The position numbers were made by a program, and so were the translations under genes. 64,000 bases of DNA from Clostridium sp. CMCC3677. Its GTDB lineage: Bacteria; Bacillota; Clostridia; Clostridiales; Clostridiaceae. The notes under the pieces are model-generated. The model was not told the origin of the DNA. It did not search any database and saw only the letters and a list, made by a program, of their open reading frames with translations. Within the stretch, counting starts at the first letter, position 1; each line of letters starts with the position of its first letter. Location: contig NZ_JAMQHS010000001.1 of NCBI RefSeq assembly GCF_023845585.1, positions 248,001 to 312,000 on the forward strand. Reading direction: 5' to 3'. Shown piece after piece: positions 24,322-32,791 of this stretch.

Positions 24322-26184
24322 ATGAAAAAATGGAAGACACTGATAATTATGATAATTGATATATTTATGGTAAATATGGCATACCTTTTTGCTATAAATA
24401 TAACTTTAAGTGGAAGGTTCACAGAAATTGCAAAAATATATACAGAAGACGTTATAGCTGTAAGTTTAATATATTTAGTGTGTTTTTATTTATTTAAAAT
24501 GTATGAAAGCTTGTGGCATTTAACTGGAACCGATGAATTTCTATTAGGTGTTGGAGGATCAATTTTAGCAGGGATAGTATCAATTGGATATACTAGATTT
24601 TGGGGTTCTGTCATACCATTAAATGTTTCGGTTGTAGGTATTCTTTTAAGTATTTTCTTTGTATTAGGTTATAGAATTTTATATAGAGTATATAGAAGAA
24701 CACTTTTATACATACCATTTAAATATTCATCAGATCAAAGAAGAGTAATGATTGTTGGTGCTGGTTCAGCAGGAACTATGATTATTAATGAAATGATGGC
24801 AAGAAGAGAATTAAAATATAACCCTATAGTTCTTATTGATGATGATAAAGAAAAGCTTGGAAGAAGAATTTCAGGTGTAAAGATAGTAGGAAATAGATAT
24901 GATATACCATGTGTAGTAGGAGAACAAGAAATTGATTTAATATTAATAGCAATTCCTTCTCTTGATTCAAAGAATAAAGCGGAAATTATTGATATCTGTA
25001 AAAAAACTAATTGTAAGCTTCAAATAATTCCTGGTATGTATGAAATACTAAGTGGAGAAGCAAATGTTAGTAGGATTAAAGATGTAGATTTAGAGGATTT
25101 ACTAGGAAGAGATCCTATTGTATTAGATAACAAAGGTATTTCAGATTATATACAAGGAAAAACAATATTAGTTACTGGAGCAGGTGGATCAATAGGTTCT
25201 GAGCTTTGTAGGCAAATAGCAGTATATAATCCTAAAAGACTTATATTATTTGATATATATGAAAATAATATATATGATATTCAAAATGAATTAAAAGAAG
25301 AGTTCCCAGATATGAATCTTACTGTTTTAATTGGTTCAATAAGAGACAGACAAAGATTACATGAGGTATTTAATAAACATAAAATAAATGTTGTATTCCA
25401 TGCAGCAGCGCATAAACATGTGCCATTAATGGAGGACAGTCCTAAAGAAGCTGTTAAGAATAATGTTTTTGGAACATTAAATTTAGCTACTGAAGCAAGC
25501 AAAGCTAATATTGATAGATTTGTAATGATTTCTACTGATAAAGCTGTTAATCCAACTAATATAATGGGAGCAACTAAAAGATTATGTGAAATGATTGTTC
25601 AAGCTATGGATAAACAATCAAAAACTGAGTTTGTTGCCGTTAGATTTGGAAATGTTCTTGGTAGTAATGGATCAGTAATTCCATTATTTAAAAAGCAAAT
25701 AGCTAATGGTGGTCCAGTTACCCTTACTCATAAAAAAATAGTTAGATACTTTATGTTGATTCCAGAAGCAGCTCAACTAGTACTTCAAGCGGGTGCATTT
25801 GCTAAAGGCGGAGAAATATTTGTACTAGATATGGGAAAACCAGTTAAAATTTATGATTTAGCTTGCGATCTTATAAGACTTTCAGGTTTCGAACCTAATA
25901 GAGATATTAAAATAGTTGTTACTGGACTTAGACCAGGGGAAAAATTATACGAAGAACTTTTAATGAGCGAAGAAGGTTTAAAAGATACTGCACATCAAAA
26001 GATATATGTTGGAAAACCAACTTTTGAAGATATGGATACATTAAATTATAAACTTGAACAATTACGCAGATTATTAGAATTAAACGACATAAATGAAATT
26101 AAACATCAAATGCAAACTATTGTTCCAACATATCATTATAAAAATGAGGATGAAGTTGCAGCAGAAAATGCTGATAAGGAGTAA
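24322..26184 (+). CDS. CapD/PglF-like membrane nucleotide-sugar 4,6-dehydratase
   Basis: A 620-residue protein. Residues 1-125 have four transmembrane helices, residues about 140-260 are a CoA-binding/Rossmann part (VMIVGAGSAGTMI), and residues about 280-580 are an SDR domain with TGAGGSIGSEL, a AAAHKHVPLME block and ISTDKAVNPTNIMGATKR. Proteins of this type convert UDP-GlcNAc to the 4-keto-6-deoxy sugar, a precursor of sugars such as bacillosamine. GGGAGGAAACT precedes the ATG. The downstream ligase gene begins two bases after the stop. Confidence 0.88.
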   Translation: MKKWKTLIIMIIDIFMVNMAYLFAINITLSGRFTEIAKIYTEDVIAVSLIYLVCFYLFKMYESLWHLTGTDEFLLGVGGSILAGIVSIGYTRFWGSVIPLNVSVVGILLSIFFVLGYRILYRVYRRTLLYIPFKYSSDQRRVMIVGAGSAGTMIINEMMARRELKYNPIVLIDDDKEKLGRRISGVKIVGNRYDIPCVVGEQEIDLILIAIPSLDSKNKAEIIDICKKTNCKLQIIPGMYEILSGEANVSRIKDVDLEDLLGRDPIVLDNKGISDYIQGKTILVTGAGGSIGSELCRQIAVYNPKRLILFDIYENNIYDIQNELKEEFPDMNLTVLIGSIRDRQRLHEVFNKHKINVVFHAAAHKHVPLMEDSPKEAVKNNVFGTLNLATEASKANIDRFVMISTDKAVNPTNIMGATKRLCEMIVQAMDKQSKTEFVAVRFGNVLGSNGSVIPLFKKQIANGGPVTLTHKKIVRYFMLIPEAAQLVLQAGAFAKGGEIFVLDMGKPVKIYDLACDLIRLSGFEPNRDIKIVVTGLRPGEKLYEELLMSEEGLKDTAHQKIYVGKPTFEDMDTLNYKLEQLRRLLELNDINEIKHQMQTIVPTYHYKNEDEVAAENADKE

Positions 26185-26186
26185 TT

Positions 26187-27677
26187 ATGAGTAGAGAAGA
26201 TAAGACTAGAATTATATTTATAACACTGATATCGATAATTGCTATGATTTTTGGAGTAACTAATGGAAATTATGTAATACCTATTATGTATATAATAACC
26301 TTAGTTATATCATCATACATAGTGCAAGAAAAAGATATATATAATCAAATGTATGCAGTACTTTTAGTGTCGGCATTCTATGATTATACACTTTATGCAC
26401 CAGGCATTCAAAGTGTATATATGTTTCATATAGTATTAGGCGTGTTTACCCTAATGTCACTATATAAACTAATAAAAGATAGAGATGTTATAAGACATAT
26501 AGATAAGAAAGTTTTAATCATATATGTTATATGGTTTGTTTATATGTGTGCAAGTGTTTTTTGGGCAATGAGTAAAAGCCTATCTATTAAATATATAGCA
26601 ATATATTTAATGATGTTTGCATTTATATTTAATATGATGGTTTATAATGTGAGCAAAGATAGACTTAAGAAAACAGTGAATTTATTATTATTTCTAATAT
26701 CACTTATTACTTTAATTGCATTTATAGAGGTATTGTTAGGAAAGCAATTACCGATAAAACATTATGCTGATGCATTTATGGACGGATTACCTCAAAAGGA
26801 TCAAAATCAAATAAATGCAAGACCAATGGCATTTTCGTTTAATCCTAACAATTTAGCGGCTACACTTGCTATATTATCGCCACTTTTCTTTTATGCTATT
26901 TATAGATGTAAAAATATTTTTGGGAAAGTATGGTATGTAGTAATATCAACTATAGTATTTATATTAATAGGTACAACAACATCAAGAACTGGATTTGCTT
27001 CAGCGGCATTTGGAGTAGGAGTTTTCTTAATTTTTTCAATATTTAATATTAAGAAAATTGGAGTTAAAAATATAATTTATCCACTTATATTATGTATTAC
27101 TCTTTCATTATCTTATAAGTATAGTTATCTTGTTATGAATATAAAGCCTGTTGAGGGACAAGAGATAGTAGAAAATGGACTTAATAATAAGATGCATAGT
27201 TTAGAAAATATAGAATTTCAAGAAGGCGGAGAAGGTTCTGTTAATGTTAGATTTACTATAATAAATGATGTATTAAAAGGGACTATAACAGATAAAAATT
27301 ATCTAGGATATGGTGTTGGAAATGTAGAAAATTTCATTAAAGAACAGAAGCATACAGGAAAAATATATAGTCCACATTGTTACGCAATAGAAATATTAGG
27401 TGACTTTGGATTACCTGGAGTAGCATTATATGGAATATATTATTTATATATTCTTATAGGAAATATAATTATTGGAATAAAAAAGAAGAGTATGGCATGT
27501 TTTGCAGCAGCAACCGGTCTTATTGCTTTTGCACCAGCAAGTTTTGGACCAAGTTCAATAACTTATGTATTTTCATATTGGATACTTATAGGTTTTGCAG
27601 TATCATGCATGCAAGTTTATAAAAGAAGTGATAATCAATATAATTCTAAATTATCAATGAAAGAATTTCATCTTTAA
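26187..27677 (+). CDS. O-antigen ligase / polysaccharide polymerase-like membrane protein
   Basis: A 496-residue membrane protein with about 11-12 helices and a large outer loop around residues 325-390. The loop and the preceding TTTSRTGFASAAFG are typical of the Wzy/WaaL (Wzy_C) family. It starts two bases after the CapD-like gene and is surely co-transcribed with it. It may polymerise repeat units or attach a glycan to a carrier; sequence does not decide between them. Confidence 0.82.
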   Translation: MSREDKTRIIFITLISIIAMIFGVTNGNYVIPIMYIITLVISSYIVQEKDIYNQMYAVLLVSAFYDYTLYAPGIQSVYMFHIVLGVFTLMSLYKLIKDRDVIRHIDKKVLIIYVIWFVYMCASVFWAMSKSLSIKYIAIYLMMFAFIFNMMVYNVSKDRLKKTVNLLLFLISLITLIAFIEVLLGKQLPIKHYADAFMDGLPQKDQNQINARPMAFSFNPNNLAATLAILSPLFFYAIYRCKNIFGKVWYVVISTIVFILIGTTTSRTGFASAAFGVGVFLIFSIFNIKKIGVKNIIYPLILCITLSLSYKYSYLVMNIKPVEGQEIVENGLNNKMHSLENIEFQEGGEGSVNVRFTIINDVLKGTITDKNYLGYGVGNVENFIKEQKHTGKIYSPHCYAIEILGDFGLPGVALYGIYYLYILIGNIIIGIKKKSMACFAAATGLIAFAPASFGPSSITYVFSYWILIGFAVSCMQVYKRSDNQYNSKLSMKEFHL

Positions 27678-27684
27678 AATATAT

Positions 27685-27714
27685 AAAAAAGGACTACAGT
27701 GGTAGTCCTTTTTT
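27685..27714 (+). terminator. Terminator after the ligase-like gene
   Basis: AAAAAGGACTAC / GTAGTCCTTTTT with a four-base loop. Confidence 0.9.
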
Positions 27715-27842
27715 GTTGAGAGTTGAAAGTGGAAAGTTGAGAGTTTATGAAAAAATTCCTGATGGAATTTCAAATATATATTTTTAGAAAGTCTTTAAGA
27801 CTTTCAACCAAAACTCTCAATTATCAATTCTCCACTTTCAAC
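27715..27842. mobile_element. MITE-like element, family C, copy 2
   Basis: GTTGAGAGTTGAAAGTGG at the left and CTCCACTTTCAAC at the right; inner TGATGGAATTTCAAATATAT and GAAAGTCTTTAAGACTTTC match copy 1 at 19558-19687. It lies between two terminators. Confidence 0.6.
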
Positions 27843-27846
27843 TAAA

Positions 27847-27872
27847 AAACGTGGCATAAAGCCACGTTTTTA
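27847..27872. terminator. Terminator at the end of wecB
   Basis: AACGTGGC / GCCACGTT with a five-base loop and T/A runs on both sides; it can serve both strands. A related GTGGC/GCCAC hairpin follows the other family C copy. Confidence 0.8.
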
Positions 27873-28937
27873 TTATTTCTTATAATTTTGAATTATATCT
27901 GTTATTTTTGAAGAAGTATCTCCATCACCAAATGCAGAGGCAGGAGTACCAGTTGGATTAAAGCTTTCAATAGCATTTAAAATTTTGTTAGAATCACTTC
28001 CAACAATAACATTCCAACCATTTTCTACGGTTTCAATCCATTCAGTTTCGTCTCTCATTGTAATACATGGTTTCTTTAAGAAATAAGCTTCTTTTTGAAC
28101 TCCACCACTATCTGTTACAATCTTAGCAGAATTTTCTTGAAGAGAAATCATTTCTAAATATCCTACTGGATCAATTATTTTAATATTGTCTCCTACATGT
28201 AGATTGTATTCACTAATGAATTTCTTTGTTCTTGGATGAAGAGGTAATATTATTTTTTTGTTGCATTCACTTAATGCTTTTATTATTGAAGTAAGTCTTT
28301 CTAAACTATTTGTATTTTCAGCACGATGTATTGTTGAAAGTATGTAGCTATTTGGTGTTAAGTCTAAAGTTTCAGTAATATTAGATATTTCTTTAGCTTT
28401 TTCTTTAAATAAGTTTATAGCATCATACATTACATCACCAGCATTATAAACACCTTTTGTAATATTTTCTGTAGCTAAATTTTTAACTGCAGTTAATGTA
28501 GGTGCAAATAATAAATCAGAGATATGATCTGTTAAGATTCTATTTTGCTCTTCTGGCATTGCTTTATTAAAACTTCTAAGTCCAGCTTCAACATGTGCTA
28601 CTGGAATTAATAATTTACTAGCACATAATGAACCAGCAAGAGTTGAATTAGTATCTCCATATACTAAAACCATATCAGGCTTTTCTTTTAGGTATATATC
28701 TTCAAGTGCACATAACATGCTTCCAGTTTGATTTCCATGATTTGAAGAACCAATATTTAAATTATAATCAGGTTTTGGAATACCTAATTCTTCAAAAAAT
28801 ATATCAGACATATTATTATCATAATGTTGACCAGTATGTACTAATATTTCACTATTTCCATTTTTTCTAATTTTATTTGAGACTGTTGCGGCTTTTATAA
28901 ACTGTGGTCTAGCTCCGATTACAGTTAGTACTTTCAT
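27873..28937 (-). CDS. wecB: Non-hydrolysing UDP-N-acetylglucosamine 2-epimerase
   Basis: A 354-residue WecB/MnaA enzyme making UDP-ManNAc from UDP-GlcNAc. It has the usual start (VLTVIGARPQFIKAA), VHTGQHYD, VYGDTNSTLAG, AHVEAGLRSF, STIHRAEN and TDSGGVQKEA. Full length for the family. AAGGAGG precedes the ATG on the minus strand. It converges on the ligase-like gene and feeds ManNAc into wall teichoic acid or a surface glycan. Confidence 0.95.
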   Translation of the reverse strand: MKVLTVIGARPQFIKAATVSNKIRKNGNSEILVHTGQHYDNNMSDIFFEELGIPKPDYNLNIGSSNHGNQTGSMLCALEDIYLKEKPDMVLVYGDTNSTLAGSLCASKLLIPVAHVEAGLRSFNKAMPEEQNRILTDHISDLLFAPTLTAVKNLATENITKGVYNAGDVMYDAINLFKEKAKEISNITETLDLTPNSYILSTIHRAENTNSLERLTSIIKALSECNKKIILPLHPRTKKFISEYNLHVGDNIKIIDPVGYLEMISLQENSAKIVTDSGGVQKEAYFLKKPCITMRDETEWIETVENGWNVIVGSDSNKILNAIESFNPTGTPASAFGDGDTSSKITDIIQNYKK

Positions 28938-29149
28938 ATAGTACGCCTCCTTAAGATTTAAATAATTGTTTTCATGAGTATTATTTTAGCATATCGGCAC
29001 TATTAATCAAACTTAAATTATAATTAATTACATTAATTATATACTAATTGCTCAGTATTAATTGTAAACTATCAATGTGGACAATCGTGAGTTGAAATGG
29101 ATAATTTGCTATGTTATTCTTAAACTATTACAACAATGGAGGGAAAATA

Positions 29150-30403
29150 ATGAAAAACTGTTTAGTTCTTTTAACTAAAGTCTTTCCTTTTGATAAAGGA
29201 GAGGAATTTATTGAAGATGAAATACCAATGCTTTCAAAAGCTTTTGATAAAATAATTCTTATAGCTACTAGTACTGCAGATAATGCAATACAAACTAGAG
29301 AGGTTCCTGAAAATTTTGAAGTACATAGAATTAAAGCATCAGGAATAAAGCGTAAGTTACCTGTGAATGCAATAAAATTTTTCCCATTTTCAAAGTATAA
29401 AGGATATGTTTTAAAAGAGGAAAGCAACGAAGTTAAGGGATCATTAAAAAGAAGAGGTTACTTAACATACTTTTTAGCTAAGGCAGAGAGTGTATACAAA
29501 GAATGTGAGAATATTCTTATGAGTTCTGATATAAAGAGTTATGATAAAAAGACATTTTATAGTTACTGGTTATATGATATAGCATATGCAGTTATAAAAT
29601 TAAAAGAAAAGTTTGGAGATAAAACTAGTAAAGTAGTAAGTCGTACACATAGATATGATCTTTATGCTGATAAAAATTCATTAAATTATTTACCACTTAG
29701 ATATTATTTGCTTGAAAATTTAGATAAAGTATATCCATGTTCTGATGATGGTAGTAATTATTTAAAAGGTTTATACCCAGCTTATAAAGAGAAAATAAAA
29801 ACAGCTTATCTTGGAACTAGAAACTATGGTATATCTAATTCATCAAATGATGGTGTGTATAGAATAGTTAGTTGTTGTCATGTGTCACCAGTTAAAAGAA
29901 TTGATTTATTAGCAAAATCATTAGCAACATTAAAAGATTCTGGATTAAAATTAAAATGGATACATTTTGGTGCAGGGGATGGACTAGAGGAAGTAAAAGA
30001 GTACTCAAAAGAAAACTTAAGCTTTATGGATGTGGATTTTAAAGGATCAGTAAAGAATGAAGAATTGATGAATTATTATTCAAATAATCCAGTTGACTTA
30101 TTTGTAAATACAAGTAGTTCAGAGGGTTTACCTGTAAGTATTATGGAAGCTTGTTCATTTGGAATTCCAACTATAGCTACTGATGTTGGAGGAACTAGCG
30201 AGATAGTAAGAAATGAAGAAACAGGATTTTTATTAGATGTTAATTTTAAACTAGAGGAATGTGGAAATAAGATTAGAGGAATGGCAGAACTTTCTGATGA
30301 AGAAAAGCAAAAATTTAGAGAGAAATGTCGTGAAATATGGTTAGAAAATTTCTGTGGTGAGAATAATTTCCAAGGCTTTTCGAAAGAAATACAACCATAT
30401 TAA
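29150..30403 (+). CDS. Family 4 (GT-B) glycosyltransferase
   Basis: A 417-residue GT-B enzyme with no signal peptide. The C-terminal nucleotide-sugar site is clear: VSCCHVSPVKRIDLL, then LFVNTSSSEGLPVSIMEACS and GIPTIATDVGGTSEIV, with the E-x7-E pattern. ATG at 29150 follows GGAGGG; an ATG 39 bases earlier lacks a ribosome site. It should add a sugar to the surface polymer. Specificity is unknown. Confidence 0.87.
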   Translation: MKNCLVLLTKVFPFDKGEEFIEDEIPMLSKAFDKIILIATSTADNAIQTREVPENFEVHRIKASGIKRKLPVNAIKFFPFSKYKGYVLKEESNEVKGSLKRRGYLTYFLAKAESVYKECENILMSSDIKSYDKKTFYSYWLYDIAYAVIKLKEKFGDKTSKVVSRTHRYDLYADKNSLNYLPLRYYLLENLDKVYPCSDDGSNYLKGLYPAYKEKIKTAYLGTRNYGISNSSNDGVYRIVSCCHVSPVKRIDLLAKSLATLKDSGLKLKWIHFGAGDGLEEVKEYSKENLSFMDVDFKGSVKNEELMNYYSNNPVDLFVNTSSSEGLPVSIMEACSFGIPTIATDVGGTSEIVRNEETGFLLDVNFKLEECGNKIRGMAELSDEEKQKFREKCREIWLENFCGENNFQGFSKEIQPY

Positions 30404-30436
30404 GATAAGTAGATTTATTAAAATATATAGGTTAGA

Positions 30437-30494
30437 ACATGGTTGTTTTATATTTTGGTAAGATAAAAATATGAATAACCATGTTTCGTTTTTT
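30437..30494 (+). terminator. Terminator after the GT4 gene
   Basis: AACATGGTT (30437-30445) pairs with AACCATGTT, followed by a T run. Confidence 0.7.
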
Positions 30495-30525
30495 ATTCTT
30501 TAACTTAAAAAGTTTATAAAAACTA

Positions 30526-30554
30526 TTGACTTTAGCATTCGATAGAACTACAAT
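30526..30554 (+). promoter_or_regulatory. Promoter of the Rrf2-type regulator
   Basis: TTGACT (30526-30531), 17 bases, TACAAT (30549-30554). It is followed at once by GGTTACAAC, the half-site that recurs before the DsbA-like gene, suggesting self-control. Confidence 0.65.
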
Positions 30555-30576
30555 GGTTACAACAGGAGTGATAAAA

Positions 30577-31008
30577 ATGAAAATAAGCAGTAGATTTTCT
30601 GTAGCAGTTCATATTTTATCTATACTATCTATGGAAGATAGCAATTTATGTACTTCTGAATGGATAGCAGGTAGTGTAAATACTAATCCAGTTGTTATAC
30701 GAAGAGTAATGGGAATGTTAAAGAGAGCTGGTTTAGTTAATGTCATAGCAGGTGCTGGTGGAGCTTATTTATTAAAGGAGTTAGATCAAATAACATTGCT
30801 AGATGTATACAGAGCTGTAGAGGTTGTCAAAGAAGGAGAATTATTTCAATTTCATGAATCACCAAATATAAATTGTCCTATTGGTGCAAATATTCAAGGT
30901 GTGCTTGAAGGTGTACTATTAAGTGCTCAAGAAGCTATGGAACAAGTATTAGGAAATGTAACAATGGAATATATAGTTAAAGGCATAAGGAAAAAAATTG
31001 AGAAGTAA
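30577..31008 (+). CDS. Rrf2-family transcription regulator, YwnA type
   Basis: A 143-residue winged-helix regulator (MKISSRFSVAVHILSILS, then NPVVIRRVMGMLKRAGLV and the wing GAGGAYLL). It has only two Cys (NLCTS and NCPIG) and not the three-Cys cluster of iron-sulfur Rrf2 proteins, so it is a YwnA-like member and may sense thiol or electrophile stress. ATG at 30577 follows CAGGAG. In Bacillus ywnA lies beside ywnB, an NAD(P)H-binding gene; here the equivalent gene is at 31792. Confidence 0.85.
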   Translation: MKISSRFSVAVHILSILSMEDSNLCTSEWIAGSVNTNPVVIRRVMGMLKRAGLVNVIAGAGGAYLLKELDQITLLDVYRAVEVVKEGELFQFHESPNINCPIGANIQGVLEGVLLSAQEAMEQVLGNVTMEYIVKGIRKKIEK

Positions 31009-31030
31009 ATCAATTTTTTTTAAAATAGAT

Positions 31031-31047
31031 GTAACTTACATAGTTAC
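31031..31047. promoter_or_regulatory. Putative Rrf2 operator, distal site
   Basis: GTAACTTACATAGTTAC, palindromic GTAAC/GTTAC, in the gap between the regulator and the DsbA-like gene. Confidence 0.5.
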
Positions 31048-31115
31048 AACTGTTAATAATTTTATAAATTGTTGCAAATTAATACTTACTATAGAAAACA
31101 AATTTTTTTGAAAAT

Positions 31116-31138
31116 GTTGTAACTATATCAATTACAAC
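31116..31138. promoter_or_regulatory. Putative Rrf2 operator, proximal site
   Basis: GTTGTAA, nine bases, TTACAAC: a perfect seven-base inverted repeat ten bases before AGGAGG of the DsbA-like gene. It shares TTACAAC with the site after the regulator's own promoter. Confidence 0.6.
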
Positions 31139-31159
31139 AAAAGTAAGGAGGTTATTAAA

Positions 31160-31765
31160 ATGACATTAAATATTAAGGTATATTCTGATTTTGTTTGTCC
31201 ATTTTGTTTTTTAGGAAAGGAGACTTTAAGTCAGGCTGTAAAAGGAAAGGATGTAAATATTCAATGGATGCCATTTGAATTAAGACCAGAGCCATCGCCT
31301 AGAATTGATCCTTGGAAGGATTCTTCAAAATTAAATTCATGGAATAATTTTATTGAACCAATGGCAAAAAAATTAGGTATAGATATGAAATTACCCAAGC
31401 TTTCACCTCATCCATATACTAATTTAGCTTTTGAAGGATATCATTATGCAGTTGAGTTTGGAAAAGGAAATGAATATGTTGAAAGAGTTTTTAGAGGGTT
31501 CTTTGAAGAAGAATTAGATATTGGAAAAGTTGAAATATTATCTAAGTTAGCGGAAGAAATAGGTTTAAATAAAGAAAAATTTAGTGAGGTTTTAAATACT
31601 AGAAAATATAAAGATAAGCAAGAAGAAGTATTGAAGCAGGCTTATGAAGAGAGTAACATTACAGCCGTGCCTACAATATTTATAGGTGACGAAGTAGTAC
31701 AAGGTATTACATCAAAAGAAAATTTAGAAGAAATAATAAAAAGACAATTGTTAAAAAATAATTAA
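31160..31765 (+). CDS. DsbA-family thiol oxidoreductase, FrnE-like
   Basis: A 201-residue thioredoxin-fold protein with an inserted helical domain. The active site is C13-P-F-C16 (DFVCPFCFLGKE) and the cis-proline part is TAVPTIFIGDE. No signal peptide, so it acts in the cytoplasm, as FrnE-type proteins do. AAGGAGG precedes the ATG. It forms an operon with the NAD(P)H-binding gene 26 bases on and is probably under the Rrf2-type regulator. Confidence 0.88.
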   Translation: MTLNIKVYSDFVCPFCFLGKETLSQAVKGKDVNIQWMPFELRPEPSPRIDPWKDSSKLNSWNNFIEPMAKKLGIDMKLPKLSPHPYTNLAFEGYHYAVEFGKGNEYVERVFRGFFEEELDIGKVEILSKLAEEIGLNKEKFSEVLNTRKYKDKQEEVLKQAYEESNITAVPTIFIGDEVVQGITSKENLEEIIKRQLLKNN

Positions 31766-31791
31766 TTTTATAAATGGAAGGAAGATATATT

Positions 31792-32430
31792 ATGAAAATT
31801 GCTTTAATTGGTTCAACAGGAAATGCGGGAAAGATGATCTTAAAAGAGGCTCTAAATAGGGGATATGAGGTTATTGCTATTGCAAGAGACAAATCAAAGG
31901 TAAAAGATACTAATGAAAAATTAACTGTTTTACAAGGGGATATTTTAAAATTAGATACATTAGAAAATAAATTAGAGGGAGTAGATGTTTTAGTTAGTGC
32001 TTTTGGGCCTAAATTTGGACAAGAGAATACACTAATAGATGCAACTAATAATTTAATAAGCTTGGTTAAAAAGTCAGGTGTTAATAGACTTGTAGCAATG
32101 GGTGGAGCTGGAAGTTTAAAAGTTGAAAGTGGTATTGAATTAGTTCAGACAGAAGGATTCCCTGAAGATTGGAAACCAATAGCATTAGCTCATTCAAAGT
32201 CTTTAGATATATATAGAAATGAAAAGGAAATAAATTGGACATATCTAAGTCCAGCAGCATTAATAGCACCAGGAGTAAGAACAGGAAAATATTCAGTTGG
32301 AGATGAATATTTAGTTGTAGATGAAAAGGGAAAAAGTGAAATTTCTTTTGAAGATTTTGCAGTAGCTATTATTGATGAAATTGAAACTCCTAAACATATA
32401 AAAAGTAGATTTACAGTAGCATATAAGTAA
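31792..32430 (+). CDS. NAD(P)H-binding protein, NmrA/YwnB type
   Basis: A 212-residue Rossmann-fold protein opening with MKIALIGSTGNAGKMILKEA (glycine motif GSTGNAG) and holding ARDKSKV and MGGAGSL. It lacks a clear Tyr-x3-Lys pair, as in atypical SDR/NmrA members. ATG at 31792 is taken with GGAAGGA upstream; an ATG six codons earlier is also in frame. It follows the DsbA-like gene closely. The trio regulator/oxidoreductase/Rossmann protein suggests handling of redox or quinone stress. Confidence 0.83.
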   Translation: MKIALIGSTGNAGKMILKEALNRGYEVIAIARDKSKVKDTNEKLTVLQGDILKLDTLENKLEGVDVLVSAFGPKFGQENTLIDATNNLISLVKKSGVNRLVAMGGAGSLKVESGIELVQTEGFPEDWKPIALAHSKSLDIYRNEKEINWTYLSPAALIAPGVRTGKYSVGDEYLVVDEKGKSEISFEDFAVAIIDEIETPKHIKSRFTVAYK

Positions 32431-32541
32431 AATACAAATACTATAAGCAGAAATTTATATAAAAAAATTTTATGTATATTATTCGAAAAACATATTATTA
32501 ATAACACATACTTTTTACTATAAAAAATTATAAATGTGTTA

Positions 32542-32581
32542 ACTTGATTAAAAAATATATTACTTGATTAAAAAATATATT
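32542..32581 (+). repeat. 20-bp tandem duplication
   Basis: ACTTGATTAAAAAATATATT occurs twice in a row. Immediately after, TATTATATGTTGCAAT (32578 on) and ATTGCAACATATAATA (to 32662) form a 16-base inverted repeat about 50 bases apart. These fill most of the 361-base gap before the chemoreceptor gene; no gene seen. Confidence 0.7.
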
Positions 32582-32682
32582 ATATGTTGCAATTTAAAAT
32601 ATACAATAATAGAGTAAACATCTATTTGATTTATTTAAGATCTCTTATTGCAACATATAATATATAATTTTTTATTTTATAC

Positions 32683-32710
32683 TTAAGTGTAAATAGTGTA
32701 ATTCGATAAT
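32683..32710 (+). promoter_or_regulatory. Sigma-D type promoter of chemoreceptor 32792
   Basis: TTAA (32683-32686), 17 bases, CGATAAT (32704-32710). Confidence 0.6.
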
Positions 32711-32791
32711 TTATATAAATGAGTTTATTAATTTTAGGGGAGTTTTGCGGAGAATATATATGTTACAAATAGAATTACGGGAGTGATAAAA

